Source: Streptomyces aurantiacus
Lineage (GTDB): Bacteria > Actinomycetota > Actinomycetes > Streptomycetales > Streptomycetaceae
Direction of reading: 5' to 3'
Length of the DNA stretch: 64,000 nt
Assembly: GCF_027107535.1 (NCBI RefSeq)
Contig: NZ_CP114283.1
Coordinates: 8,246,001-8,310,000 of the forward strand
The translations under genes and the position numbers were made by a program. The notes under the pieces were generated by a model. It ran no database searches. It was given only the letters and a program-made list of their open reading frames with translations, and was not told the DNA's origin. Each line of letters begins with the position of its first letter. Within the stretch, counting starts at the first letter, position 1. Shown one piece after another: positions 34,509 through 41,818 of the stretch.

Positions 34509-34690
34509 GAGGGAGGCCTTGCGGAGTGTCGGAGAAGAGGTGAGCGTGCCCCTCGGGGGGCGGTGCGGGACGTCGTTGCGGCGCCGCCGCGTGGGTACGG
34601 CCTGGGGTGACCGCCCGCCCGGTGCGGGGTGCACGATCGGCCCACGGCCTGATGCGGCGGTCTCGGGTCGCGGCTTCTGCCCGCGAAGCG

Positions 34691-35557
34691 TTACGCGCCC
34701 GCGGTCCCGCCCGTGCCGGGCACGGGGAACGCGCCGGTCGCCCGCCGGGTGATCTCGCCGTAGACCTCGGGATCGGTCGTGAAGTCCCCGAGCTCGCATG
34801 TCTTGCGGCTGCCGTGGTAGTCGCTGGACCCGGTCGCCAGCAGCCCCAGTTCGCCCGCGAGGCCGCGCAGCCGGGCCCGGGTGGCCGGGTCGTGGTCCAG
34901 GTGGTCGACCTCGATCCCGTCGAGGCCCGCCGCGGCCAGTTCGGCGATCGCGGACTCCGGTACGGTCCGCCCCCGCTTGGCGGCGGCGGGATGCGCGAGG
35001 ACGGTCACTCCGCCCGCGGCCTTGACCAGCCGGATCATCTCGAAGGGGTCCGACTCGTGCTTCTCGATGTGTGCCCGGCCGCCGTCGGAGAGCCACTCGG
35101 TCGTGAACGCGTCCGACACCGTGGGCACGACCCCCAGCTCGACCAGCGCGGTGGCGATGTGCGGCCGGCCCACGGACCCACCGGCCGCGATGCGCGCCAC
35201 CTGCTCCCAGGTGACGGGCACGCCCATGTCCTGCAGCCTGCCGATCATCGCGCGGGCCCGCGGCACCCGGTCGTCGCGCACGAGTTCGCGCTCGCGCAGC
35301 AGGTCCGGTTCCTCGGGGTCGAAGAGGTACGCGAGCATGTGCAGGCCGACGCCGTCGAGGCGGCAGGAGAGCTCCGCGCCGGTCACCAGGGTCAGTCCGG
35401 CGGGCAGGGCCGCGATGGCCTCGGCGTATCCGCGGGTGGTGTCGTGGTCGGTCAGCGCGACGACGTCGAGACCGGCCGCTGCCGCGTTCCGCACCAGCTC
35501 GGCCGGGGTGTCCGTACCGTCGGAGGCCGTGGAGTGGCAGTGCAGATCGATGCGCAC
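34691..35557 (-). CDS. PHP-domain phosphoesterase (nucleoside 3',5'-bisphosphate phosphatase-like)
   Basis: 288-residue metal-dependent phosphoesterase. Metal ligands appear as RIDLHCHSTASDGTDTP, VALTDHDTT, GAELSC, AHPAA, and GSSDYHG in order, the complete PHP set. Related proteins hydrolyse 3',5'-nucleoside bisphosphates; exact substrate is inferred. GTG 35557 is used because GGAG lies 8 nt upstream and the family begins with this segment; GTG 35575 would add six residues and has no site. Divergent from nothing; upstream 247 bp separate it from the DUF6758 gene on the same strand and hold a degenerate copy of a dispersed repeat. Confidence 0.88.
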   Translation of the reverse strand: MRIDLHCHSTASDGTDTPAELVRNAAAAGLDVVALTDHDTTRGYAEAIAALPAGLTLVTGAELSCRLDGVGLHMLAYLFDPEEPDLLRERELVRDDRVPRARAMIGRLQDMGVPVTWEQVARIAAGGSVGRPHIATALVELGVVPTVSDAFTTEWLSDGGRAHIEKHESDPFEMIRLVKAAGGVTVLAHPAAAKRGRTVPESAIAELAAAGLDGIEVDHLDHDPATRARLRGLAGELGLLATGSSDYHGSRKTCELGDFTTDPEVYGEITRRATGAFPVPGTGGTAGA

Positions 35558-35686
35558 GACGCGGGCTCCAGACACGGACGGAACAAGAGGGACCGCTCAA
35601 GGATAGCGGCCCGCCCGACCAGCTCTGTCACACCCGTAATGGGGCTGTGCCCCCTACAACCGCCTCGCGGCGCCCCGACCGCCCCT

Positions 35687-35710
35687 CAGGGCCGCGGGAA
35701 CCGCTCGCCC
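35687..35710 (-). repeat. Degenerate copy of dispersed repeat
   Basis: CAGGGCCGCGGGAACCGCTCG resembles the element at 40821, 52842 and 61693 (CAGGGGYGCGGGGRACYGCGCG) with one deletion and a few changes. Assignment is tentative. Confidence 0.4.
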
Positions 35711-35804
35711 GGCCGCGTCCGACGCGTAGCCGGGCGGCCGCAGACGCCCCGCGCCGGTGGCCGCCGAACCTCCCGAACCCACCGAGCCCGCCGCAGGGGC
35801 GGCG

Positions 35805-36446
35805 TCACGGCTCGAGGATCCGCGGCGACAGCGCCCCGCAGGGCAGCAGGTCCACCTCGGCCCCGGCGTCCCGCAGGTCGGTCAGCACCAGCTCGTCGTA
35901 CATCAGCAGCCCGGCCTGCTCGGGCCACACGACGGCCCACAGCCACAGCCCCCGCGCCTCGCCCGCGAAGACGGCGCGGTCGTCGGGCGTCCCGGAGACG
36001 TGCCACAGCGGCGTGGGCCGCCCCGCGGCCAGCACCTTCGTCTGGGCGGGCTTCTCGACGTTCATGTACGGGCCCGGGTCGGGGCCGTCCATTCCCGCGT
36101 ACCGCGCGCCGAGCCCGACGCCGAGCTCCTCGGCGACGAGCACCAGCTCTCCTATGCCGCCGAGCGGTCCCGGTCCGGAGCACGCCACGGCCGTGGCCCG
36201 GCCGCCGCTGCGGTCGTCCCCGGCGAACGCCGCCCCCGTGAAGAGCCAGCCGACAGGCAGCGGCCACGGCATCCACACCGGTACACGCGCACGGTGCACG
36301 ACCACACCGAGGGCCTCGACGCTGGGCGGGATCACGGGCTGCAGCGGATGCACGATGCCGTGCACATCGCACTGCCAGGAGTCGGCAAAGAGGCCGGGAG
36401 CCCTGACCCGGCCACCACACTTCGGGCAACTGGGTTCGCCCCTCAT
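35805..36446 (-). CDS. DUF6758-like zinc-ribbon protein
   Basis: 213-residue protein starting MRGEPSCPKCGGRVRAPGLF, with a CPKCG zinc-ribbon half and WQCDVHG a few residues later. The rest is rich in Trp/Gly/Pro with no membrane helix. It matches a family found mainly in Streptomyces and relatives; function unknown. ATG 36446 is chosen from the N-terminal match; TTG 36455 has the better-spaced GGAGAGG site and cannot be excluded. Located divergent to the MFS exporter. Confidence 0.75.
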   Translation of the reverse strand: MRGEPSCPKCGGRVRAPGLFADSWQCDVHGIVHPLQPVIPPSVEALGVVVHRARVPVWMPWPLPVGWLFTGAAFAGDDRSGGRATAVACSGPGPLGGIGELVLVAEELGVGLGARYAGMDGPDPGPYMNVEKPAQTKVLAAGRPTPLWHVSGTPDDRAVFAGEARGLWLWAVVWPEQAGLLMYDELVLTDLRDAGAEVDLLPCGALSPRILEP

Positions 36447-36546
36447 AGAGCCCAACGGTCCTCTCCGTCTTTCGCCGCGTCAAGGACGATCACCCGTCCG
36501 GCGTGTGCCTGTCACCGCTCCCCCACCTCGAAAAACTAGATGTAAC

Positions 36547-36576
36547 TTGCATTCATTAGCCGAGCTAACTTATTAT
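36547..36576 (+). promoter_or_regulatory. Promoter with embedded operator for the MFS gene
   Basis: TTGCAT (36547-36552) and TATTAT (36571-36576) are 18 bp apart in an AT-rich island. Between them TTAGC-CGA-GCTAA (36556-36568) is a perfect 5-3-5 palindrome, typical of MarR/TetR operators. Transcription would start near 36583, about 38 nt before the MFS gene's ATG. Confidence 0.65.
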
Positions 36577-36620
36577 GTGTAAACGCCAACGATCCCCCCG
36601 CGAGCAGTGAAGGAGCGGAC

Positions 36621-37910
36621 ATGAACAGCAGCACGGGAGGCCCCACCGAAGGGGACACGTTCGACGCGGGAGCCGGCGGCCTCCTGCGTCAGCCGAAGGC
36701 GGTCTGGGCGACCGCCGGGGCATCCGTCGTCGCCTTCATGGGCATCGGCCTCGTCGACCCGATCCTGCCGTCCATCGCCAAGGGCCTGGACGCCACCGCC
36801 GGCCAGGTCTCCCTGCTCTTCACCTCGTACTTCCTGATCACCGCCCTCGCGATGCTGGTCACGGGCTTCGTCTCCAGCCGTATCGGCGGCCGCCGGACCC
36901 TGCTCCTCGGCCTGGCACTGGTCGTGGTCTTCGCCGGGCTGTCCGGCACGTCCGGCTCGGTCGGCGAACTCGTCGGATTCCGGGCGGGCTGGGGGCTCGG
37001 CAACGCCCTGTTCGTCTCCACGGCCCTCGCCGTCATCGTCGGCGCGGCGGCGGGCGGAAGCGCGGCGGCGATCCTGCTGTACGAGTCCGCACTGGGCCTC
37101 GGCATGGCCTGCGGACCCCTGCTGGGCGCGCTGCTCGGTGACGCCAGCTGGCGCTACCCGTTCTTCGGCACCGCGTTCCTGATGGCGATCGGGTTCCTGT
37201 GCATCACGGTGTTCCTGAAGGAGCAGCCGAAGCCGGCACGGAAGACGGGCCTGCTCGACCCGGTCAAGGCCCTCGGTCACGGCGGACTCGCCTCGGTCGC
37301 CGCCTCGTCGTTCTTCTACAACTACACGTTCTTCACCGTGCTGGCCTTCACGCCGTTCGTGCTGGACATGAGCCCGTACAGGTCCGGCGCGGTCTTCTTC
37401 GCCTGGGGCCTGCTGCTCGCCGTGTTCTCGGTGCTCGTGGCACCGCGTGTGCAGGCCCGGTTCGGTTCGCTGAAGGTGCTCGGCGGCTCGCTGCTGCTGC
37501 TCGCGGCCGACGTGCTCGTCCTCGGATACGGCAGCCACACCACGGCCGTCGTCTGCACGATCCTCTCCGGCGCCTTCATCGGTGTGAACAACACCGTCTA
37601 CACGGAACTCGCCCTCGGCGTCTCGGACGCTCCCCGCCCGGTGGCGAGCGCCGGCTACAACTTCGTCCGCTGGTTCGCGGCCGCCGCCGCCCCCTTCTTC
37701 GCACCGCGGATCGAGGAGTGGACCGACATCCACGTCCCGTTCGTCGTCGCGGCGGTCACGGCGGTGCTGGGCGCGCTCGTCGTCCTCGTACGCCGGAACG
37801 CCCTCACGCTCCCCCACTCTCGGCTTCGCTCGAGCGGGGGGACCCCCATGGCGGAGGAGCTGGAGGAGCGGCACGCGGCCGAGGACGGCGTCACCGTCTT
37901 CGCGGGCTGA
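36621..37910 (+). CDS. MFS transporter
   Basis: 429-residue drug/solute exporter with 12 predicted helices. Motif A-type loop is GFVSSRIGGRRTLLLG after helix 2; the first helix contains GIGLVDPILPSIAK, and a motif-C-like glycine run is LLYESALGLGMACGPLLGALLG in helix 5. Best fit is the 14/12-TM drug:proton antiporter group; substrate unknown. ATG 36621 follows GAAGGAGCGGAC. Near the C-terminus, residues LPHSRLRSSGGTPMAE are encoded by a Streptomyces dispersed repeat inserted in frame, so the last 35 residues may not be original. A well-formed promoter and operator lie upstream, but no MarR/TetR gene adjoins. Confidence 0.92.
   Translation: MNSSTGGPTEGDTFDAGAGGLLRQPKAVWATAGASVVAFMGIGLVDPILPSIAKGLDATAGQVSLLFTSYFLITALAMLVTGFVSSRIGGRRTLLLGLALVVVFAGLSGTSGSVGELVGFRAGWGLGNALFVSTALAVIVGAAAGGSAAAILLYESALGLGMACGPLLGALLGDASWRYPFFGTAFLMAIGFLCITVFLKEQPKPARKTGLLDPVKALGHGGLASVAASSFFYNYTFFTVLAFTPFVLDMSPYRSGAVFFAWGLLLAVFSVLVAPRVQARFGSLKVLGGSLLLLAADVLVLGYGSHTTAVVCTILSGAFIGVNNTVYTELALGVSDAPRPVASAGYNFVRWFAAAAAPFFAPRIEEWTDIHVPFVVAAVTAVLGALVVLVRRNALTLPHSRLRSSGGTPMAEELEERHAAEDGVTVFAG
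37809..37848. repeat. Streptomyces dispersed repeat inside MFS gene
   Basis: CTCCCCCACTCTCGGCTT followed by CGCTCGAGCGGGGGGACCCC is an element I recall from many Streptomyces intergenic regions. Here it is in frame in the last part of the MFS gene. Imperfect palindrome (CCCCC...GGGGG). Confidence 0.7.
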
Positions 37911-37992
37911 GGCCCTGCGTGTTCACAGGCCGGACGACGGTCGGCCGGAGTGTGAGATTCCCAACCGGACTTCCCCGGGCGGCCGTTGGGTG

Positions 37993-38589
37993 TCAGTCCA
38001 GGGTCACGGACCTGCGCGAGGGGTCGCGCAGGTCCGTTCCGCTCGCGAGCCAGCGCTCCTGGAGGGCTCCCGCACCGTGCACCCGCTTCCAGGCGGCCTC
38101 GTTCGGTGTCATGGGCAGCAGCGGCAGGAACCGTACGGGATCGAGGGGCGCGTCCAGTTCGAGGTCCTCGACGAGGCCGCCCGGCTCGGCGACCAGGACG
38201 GACGTGAAGGGGGCTCCGGGCCACAGCGGGTCACCCACGTCCAGCGAGGCACCGGGGGCCACGACCAGGCCCTCCACCTGCGGAGAGGCGGCCAGTACGG
38301 CGAGCGGGCGGAGCACCTTGTCGGTGTCGGCGGCACCGGCCCGCACGGAGAGGACGAGCTCGGCGCGCGGGCCCGCGACCGGGTCGGCGACGACCGCCGT
38401 GGGGTCGGCCATCGGCTGGGCGGACATGCCGAGCGTCGCGTAGCGGACGATCCCCGTGCCGGTGCCCGCGTCGGTGAAGCGGAGCACCTCGATACGGTCC
38501 GTACCGAGGAAGGTCACCGCGGCGCGCGCGTCCGGTTCGCCCAGCGCACTGCGCAACCGGGCCTCCACCAGAGGAAGAACATCAGCCAT
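37993..38589 (-). CDS. SUFU-domain protein
   Basis: 198-residue protein with the suppressor-of-fused fold: VEARLRSALGEPDARAAVTFL near the start, VLRFTDAGTGTGIVRYATLGMS, and a PLLPMTPNEAAWKRVHG signature with the conserved Trp. In bacteria these domains occur as single proteins or immunity proteins; no function is assigned. ATG 38589. The C-terminal codons overlap a 13-bp perfect hairpin (38006-38037). Convergent with the MFS exporter; divergent from corA across the structured leader. Confidence 0.8.
   Translation of the reverse strand: MADVLPLVEARLRSALGEPDARAAVTFLGTDRIEVLRFTDAGTGTGIVRYATLGMSAQPMADPTAVVADPVAGPRAELVLSVRAGAADTDKVLRPLAVLAASPQVEGLVVAPGASLDVGDPLWPGAPFTSVLVAEPGGLVEDLELDAPLDPVRFLPLLPMTPNEAAWKRVHGAGALQERWLASGTDLRDPSRRSVTLD
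38006..38037. terminator. 13-bp hairpin inside 3' end of the SUFU gene
   Basis: ACGGACCTGCGCG and CGCGCAGGTCCGT are exact complements around a 6-nt loop. It is 14 bp inside the coding end and about 100 bp past the MFS stop, so it can serve as a bidirectional terminator though it is translated. Confidence 0.55.
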
Positions 38590-38747
38590 GCGCCGAGCAT
38601 AGAACTCGTCGGTAGCGGGCAAAGCCACGGCTTGACACTTCAGGCGGCTGGTACTCTGGGCCGCTGGTCGGGGCAGCACGCAGAAGCGTCGCTCTCGAGT
38701 CCCGACCCACGTCTCGACAGTCTCGACGCAAGAGACTCCCCCACGGG

Positions 38748-38889
38748 GGACCGGCCGGAGGAGGTGGGGCTCCATGGATCGAAGTCGACCAGGTAGTACC
38801 ACCCGCTCTTCCGGCTGCTGAGTCCCGCTCAGCTCCAGAGCTCACGCTCTCCTGGCTGCCACCTCACGCACTCGCGTCATGGCCGGTCC
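38748..38889 (+). ncRNA. Candidate structured leader RNA (possible Mg-responsive riboswitch) upstream of corA
   Basis: GGACCGGCC (38748-38756) and GGCCGGTCC (38881-38889) form a 9-bp perfect closing stem. Inside it GAGGTGG (38761-38767) pairs with CCACCTC (38859-38865), and two further hairpins form (GCTGAG/CTCAGC around 38816-38832, AGAGC/GCTCT around 38837-38850). AGGTGGGGCTCC resembles the AGGTGAGGCTCC core of the M-box magnesium riboswitch, but other M-box landmarks are not seen. T-rich segments follow. Position before a magnesium transporter fits cation sensing. A covariance-model search is needed to decide. Confidence 0.45.
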
Positions 38890-38911
38890 GGTCACAACGG
38901 AAGAGCACTTC

Positions 38912-38950
38912 GTTTTTCCTGATCTGTCTGAGTTTTTCTGATCTGTATCA
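38912..38950 (+). repeat. Tandem T-rich 19-20-bp direct repeat
   Basis: GTTTTTCCTGATCTGTCTG and GTTTTTCTGATCTGTATCA lie side by side in the corA leader. The second ends with CTGATCTGTATCAG, a small hairpin. T-tracts of this length are rare in the window. Confidence 0.7.
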
Positions 38951-39082
38951 GTAGCGAAGCTGCCACCGTGACGGTGCGGTGCTCCCCGCTTTGTGGACGT
39001 GCCAAACATCCGAAGTCAGGACGTCCCCATTCCGGGTAGTTCCACCCGTCGTCGGTGGTCTTCGTTCGCGAAGGAGCCAGCC

Positions 39083-40192
39083 ATGTCGATGATCCACAAC
39101 CTGCGTGCCGCGGTCCGCCCCTCGATGCGCAAGGACGGCGGCGCGTACGACACCACCCGGTCCGCCGCGGAGAGTTCGGCCGTCGTGGACTGCGCGGTCT
39201 ACCGCGACGGCGCCCGCCTCCCGTCCGACGACAGCCTGACGCCGCGTGCGGCGATCCGTCAGGTGCGGCGCGACGGAGGGTTCGCCTGGATCGGTCTGCA
39301 CGAGCCGACCGAGGACGAGTTCGCCGGTATCGCCGCCGAGTTCGGGCTGCACCCGCTGGCCGTCGAGGACGCCGTCCACGCCCACCAGCGGCCCAAGCTG
39401 GAGCGGTACGACGACACCCTGTTCGCCGTCTTCAAGACCATCCACTACGTCGAGCACGACGAACTCACCGCCACCAGCGAGGTCGTGGAGACCGGCGAGG
39501 TGATGTGCTTCACCGGGCGGGACTTCTTCATCACCGTCCGGCACGGCGGGCAGGGCTCGCTGCGGGCGCTGCGGCACCGGCTGCAGGACGACCCGGAGCT
39601 GCTCACCAAGGGCCCTTCTGCCGTGCTGCACGCCATCGCCGACCATGTCGTCGACGGGTACGTCGCCGTCGCCGACGCCCTGCAGGACGACGTCGACGAG
39701 GTCGAGACCGAGGTGTTCTCGCCCGGCCGCCGGGGCGGGGTCTCGCGCGGTGTCGACTCCGCGCGGATCTACCAGCTCAAGCGTGAGGTCCTGGAGTTCA
39801 AGCGCGCGGTGTCGCCCCTGATGCGCCCCATGCAGCTGCTGAGCGAGCGGCCGATGCGGCTGGTCGACCCCGACATCCAGAAGTACTTCCGCGATGTCGC
39901 CGACCACCTGGCGCGGGTGCAGGAGCAGGTCGTCGGCTTCGACGAACTGCTCAACTCGATCCTCCAGGCCAACCTCGCTCAGGCGTCCGTCGCGCAGAAC
40001 GAGGACATGCGCAAGATCACGTCCTGGGCGGCGATCATCGCCGTGCCGACGATGGTGTGCGGTGTGTACGGCATGAACTTCGACCACATGCCGGAGCTGC
40101 ACTGGCGGTACGGCTACCCCGTGATCATGGGCATCACGGTGGTGCTCTGCCTCGGCATCCACCGCACCCTGAAGCGCAACGGCTGGCTCTGA
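39083..40192 (+). CDS. corA: CorA magnesium/cobalt transporter
   Basis: 369-residue CorA-type channel. Large cytosolic funnel (residues 1-300) with the long stalk helix (QLKREVLEFKRAVSPLMRPMQLL ... VDPDIQKYFRDVADHLARVQEQV), then two transmembrane helices near the C-terminus, with the selectivity signature YGMNFDHMPEL (GMN) between them. The positively charged C-terminus HRTLKRNGWL is present. Imports Mg2+. ATG 39083 lies 6-7 nt after AAGGAG. A leader of about 420 nt with strong structure precedes it. The next gene starts 22 bp after the stop, so they may be cotranscribed. M. tuberculosis corA (Rv1239c) lies in the matching neighbourhood. Confidence 0.95.
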   Translation: MSMIHNLRAAVRPSMRKDGGAYDTTRSAAESSAVVDCAVYRDGARLPSDDSLTPRAAIRQVRRDGGFAWIGLHEPTEDEFAGIAAEFGLHPLAVEDAVHAHQRPKLERYDDTLFAVFKTIHYVEHDELTATSEVVETGEVMCFTGRDFFITVRHGGQGSLRALRHRLQDDPELLTKGPSAVLHAIADHVVDGYVAVADALQDDVDEVETEVFSPGRRGGVSRGVDSARIYQLKREVLEFKRAVSPLMRPMQLLSERPMRLVDPDIQKYFRDVADHLARVQEQVVGFDELLNSILQANLAQASVAQNEDMRKITSWAAIIAVPTMVCGVYGMNFDHMPELHWRYGYPVIMGITVVLCLGIHRTLKRNGWL

Positions 40193-40214
40193 AGGCCCCG
40201 GCTACGCTGGCCCC

Positions 40215-40739
40215 ATGACGGATCAGCTGCTCGACCAGGCCCTCGTCGAGGAGGCCACCAAGAAGTCCGGGCTCGTCTGGGTGCGGGGGCTCCCGGGCCA
40301 GGAGGACGGGGCGTCGTCCCGGGCCCTGTGGCACGTGTGGCACGACGGGGCCGTGTGTCTGGTCGGGGACGGGCCCGGCGAACAGCCGCTGCCGGACCTC
40401 GTGGACGGCGGCGACGCCGTTGTCACCGTCCGCAGCAAGGACAAGGGCGGCCGCCTCGTCTCCTGGTCCGCGAAGGTCGTGGAGCTGGCTCCCGGGTCCG
40501 AGGAGTGGGACGTGACGGTCGGCGAGCTGAAGGGCAAGCGGCTGAACGCCCCGGACGGCGAGGCCATGCCGGAGCGGTGGGCCCGCGAGTGCCGGGTGGT
40601 GCGGCTCGCGCCGACGGGTTCCACGACGGCGCTGCCCGACGGGTCGCTGGCCGCGGCGCCCGTGCCGACGTCGGCGACCACGCGTCGGGCGGCCCCGGCG
40701 GGGCTGCCGCGGCTGCTGTTCAAGAAGCGCAGGCGCTGA
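40215..40739 (+). CDS. Conserved hypothetical protein
   Basis: 174 residues; starts MTDQLLDQALVEEATKKSGLVWVRG and contains GRLVSWSAKVVELAPGSEEWDVTVGELKGKRLNAPDG, a beta-rich pattern reminiscent of split-barrel FMN-binding proteins, but I cannot name the family with confidence. C-terminal 45 residues are low-complexity and basic (LLFKKRRR). It starts 22 bp after corA; no promoter between. Function unknown. Confidence 0.7.
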   Translation: MTDQLLDQALVEEATKKSGLVWVRGLPGQEDGASSRALWHVWHDGAVCLVGDGPGEQPLPDLVDGGDAVVTVRSKDKGGRLVSWSAKVVELAPGSEEWDVTVGELKGKRLNAPDGEAMPERWARECRVVRLAPTGSTTALPDGSLAAAPVPTSATTRRAAPAGLPRLLFKKRRR

Positions 40740-40820
40740 GCGCTCCGCGCGGGAGCCGAAGCGGGAGTGGGGCGGGTCGGGGCGCGGCGGGTCGATCTCG
40801 AGTGCGGGTGAGTGGGGGTT

Positions 40821-40845
40821 GAGCGCGCAGTCCCCCGCGCCCCTG
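40821..40845 (-). repeat. Dispersed repeat copy
   Basis: On the minus strand reads CAGGGGCGCGGGGGACTGCG; the same core appears at 52842 and 61693. Located in the 120-bp space between a plus-strand and a minus-strand gene. Confidence 0.65.
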
Positions 40846-40859
40846 AAGAGCGGCCGCTC

Positions 40860-41618
40860 TCAGGAGGTCGGGAGCTGCTGTCCGTAGTCGACCATCTCGT
40901 CCTTTTCCGGTGCCTTGAGCTCGAAGTCCTTGCCCCAGTCCGTCAGGCGGATCGTGCCCGCGTCGCCGGCGCGGACGAGGAGCAGCGGGTAGGGCTTGCC
41001 CTCCAGCGAGATGTCGATCTCGCCGCCGGAGCCCTTGTCGCCGGTGAGGCGGATGGTGCGGACGCCGTTCAGCTCGTGGTGGCCGTCGGTGGCGAGTTCG
41101 CCGTGCAGGGCGAGGAGACCGCCGAGCAGGACGTCCTTGTCGGTGAAGACGCTGAGCTGCTTGTAGGCGGGGTCGCCCTTGGGGACCTTCACGTACATGC
41201 CGTCGAGCTTGCCCGCCGCCTCGGTGTCGGACGTGCTGTCGTCGCTCTTGCCGTCCTGGTGGTTCCAGAAGTCCGCGTCGGCCTTGATGAAGAGGTGCTC
41301 GTCGACCCGCAGCAGCCTGAACGTCACACCCTTCGAGGTGACCGAGCCGGTACCGCCGTCGCCCTTGAGCTGCATGTCCAGCTTGTAGGTGCGCTTGTTG
41401 CTGACGACCGCTCCGGACAGCCGTACCGTCTCGGCGGCCTTGGCCGCCGCCTGGGTTCTGCTCTGGATCTTGGCGGGGGGCAGCTTTCCGACCCCGTTGG
41501 TCCCCGCGTCCGGATCGTCACCGCCGCACCCCGTCACCCCTGTCCCCGCCACGACGAGCGCGCACACGGCGCTCGCCAACGCGGCCTTACGGGTACGTCC
41601 CTGGGGAATCGCAGTCAC
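40860..41618 (-). CDS. LppX/LprG-like lipoprotein
   Basis: 252-residue lipoprotein: after GTG 41618 (VTAIPQGRTRKAALASAV), a signal with lipobox VTGC, then an LppX/LprAFG-like fold: QTAKAAETVRLSGAVVSNKRTY-like beta-start, VDEHLFIKADADFW, and GVRTIRLTG. Such proteins carry lipids or help envelope assembly in actinobacteria. GTG 41618 gives the best signal peptide; a TTG at 41651 adds 11 residues and is less likely. Divergent from the MgtE-N/CBS gene; convergent with the preceding hypothetical gene. Confidence 0.78.
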   Translation of the reverse strand: MTAIPQGRTRKAALASAVCALVVAGTGVTGCGGDDPDAGTNGVGKLPPAKIQSRTQAAAKAAETVRLSGAVVSNKRTYKLDMQLKGDGGTGSVTSKGVTFRLLRVDEHLFIKADADFWNHQDGKSDDSTSDTEAAGKLDGMYVKVPKGDPAYKQLSVFTDKDVLLGGLLALHGELATDGHHELNGVRTIRLTGDKGSGGEIDISLEGKPYPLLLVRAGDAGTIRLTDWGKDFELKAPEKDEMVDYGQQLPTS

Positions 41619-41818
41619 AGGTTGCGCTGCCTCTCGTGCGGTTGTCCTCAACGGCGTACCGCAGCGTACCGGGGCCCGCGACGCCTCTCGGAGTCAGTCC
41701 GTCCGGACCGCTCACCAGGGCGTATCCGACCGGGACGGGCTAGCCTGAAGCCCACCCGAGCGGACATGGCAACCCATACCACCCGTACCGGAGCGCGTAC
41801 GAGGAAGGAGGCGCTGGG

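Larger units (their letters stand above)
38590..39082 (+). other. 493-bp region holding the corA leader
   Basis: No protein gene is supported between the SUFU gene and corA. Contains TTGACA (38632-38637) followed at 14 bp by TACTCT, a possible short-spaced promoter; several hairpins (GGTCGGG/CCCGACC 38667-38706, GTCTC/GAGAC near 38711-38735, CCCC/GGGG 38738-38749); the nested structure 38748-38889; T-rich direct repeats 38912-38950; and AAGGAG before the corA ATG. Confidence 0.6.

Noticed and set aside
38761..38830. T-box leader (GGTAGTACCACCC) upstream of corA
   Set aside because: Only a short antiterminator-like similarity; no specifier stem and CorA is not an aminoacylation gene.
41619..41651. 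TTG start at 41651 for the LppX-like lipoprotein
   Set aside because: Would lengthen the signal peptide n-region by 11 residues without a ribosome site; GTG 41618 gives a normal lipoprotein signal.
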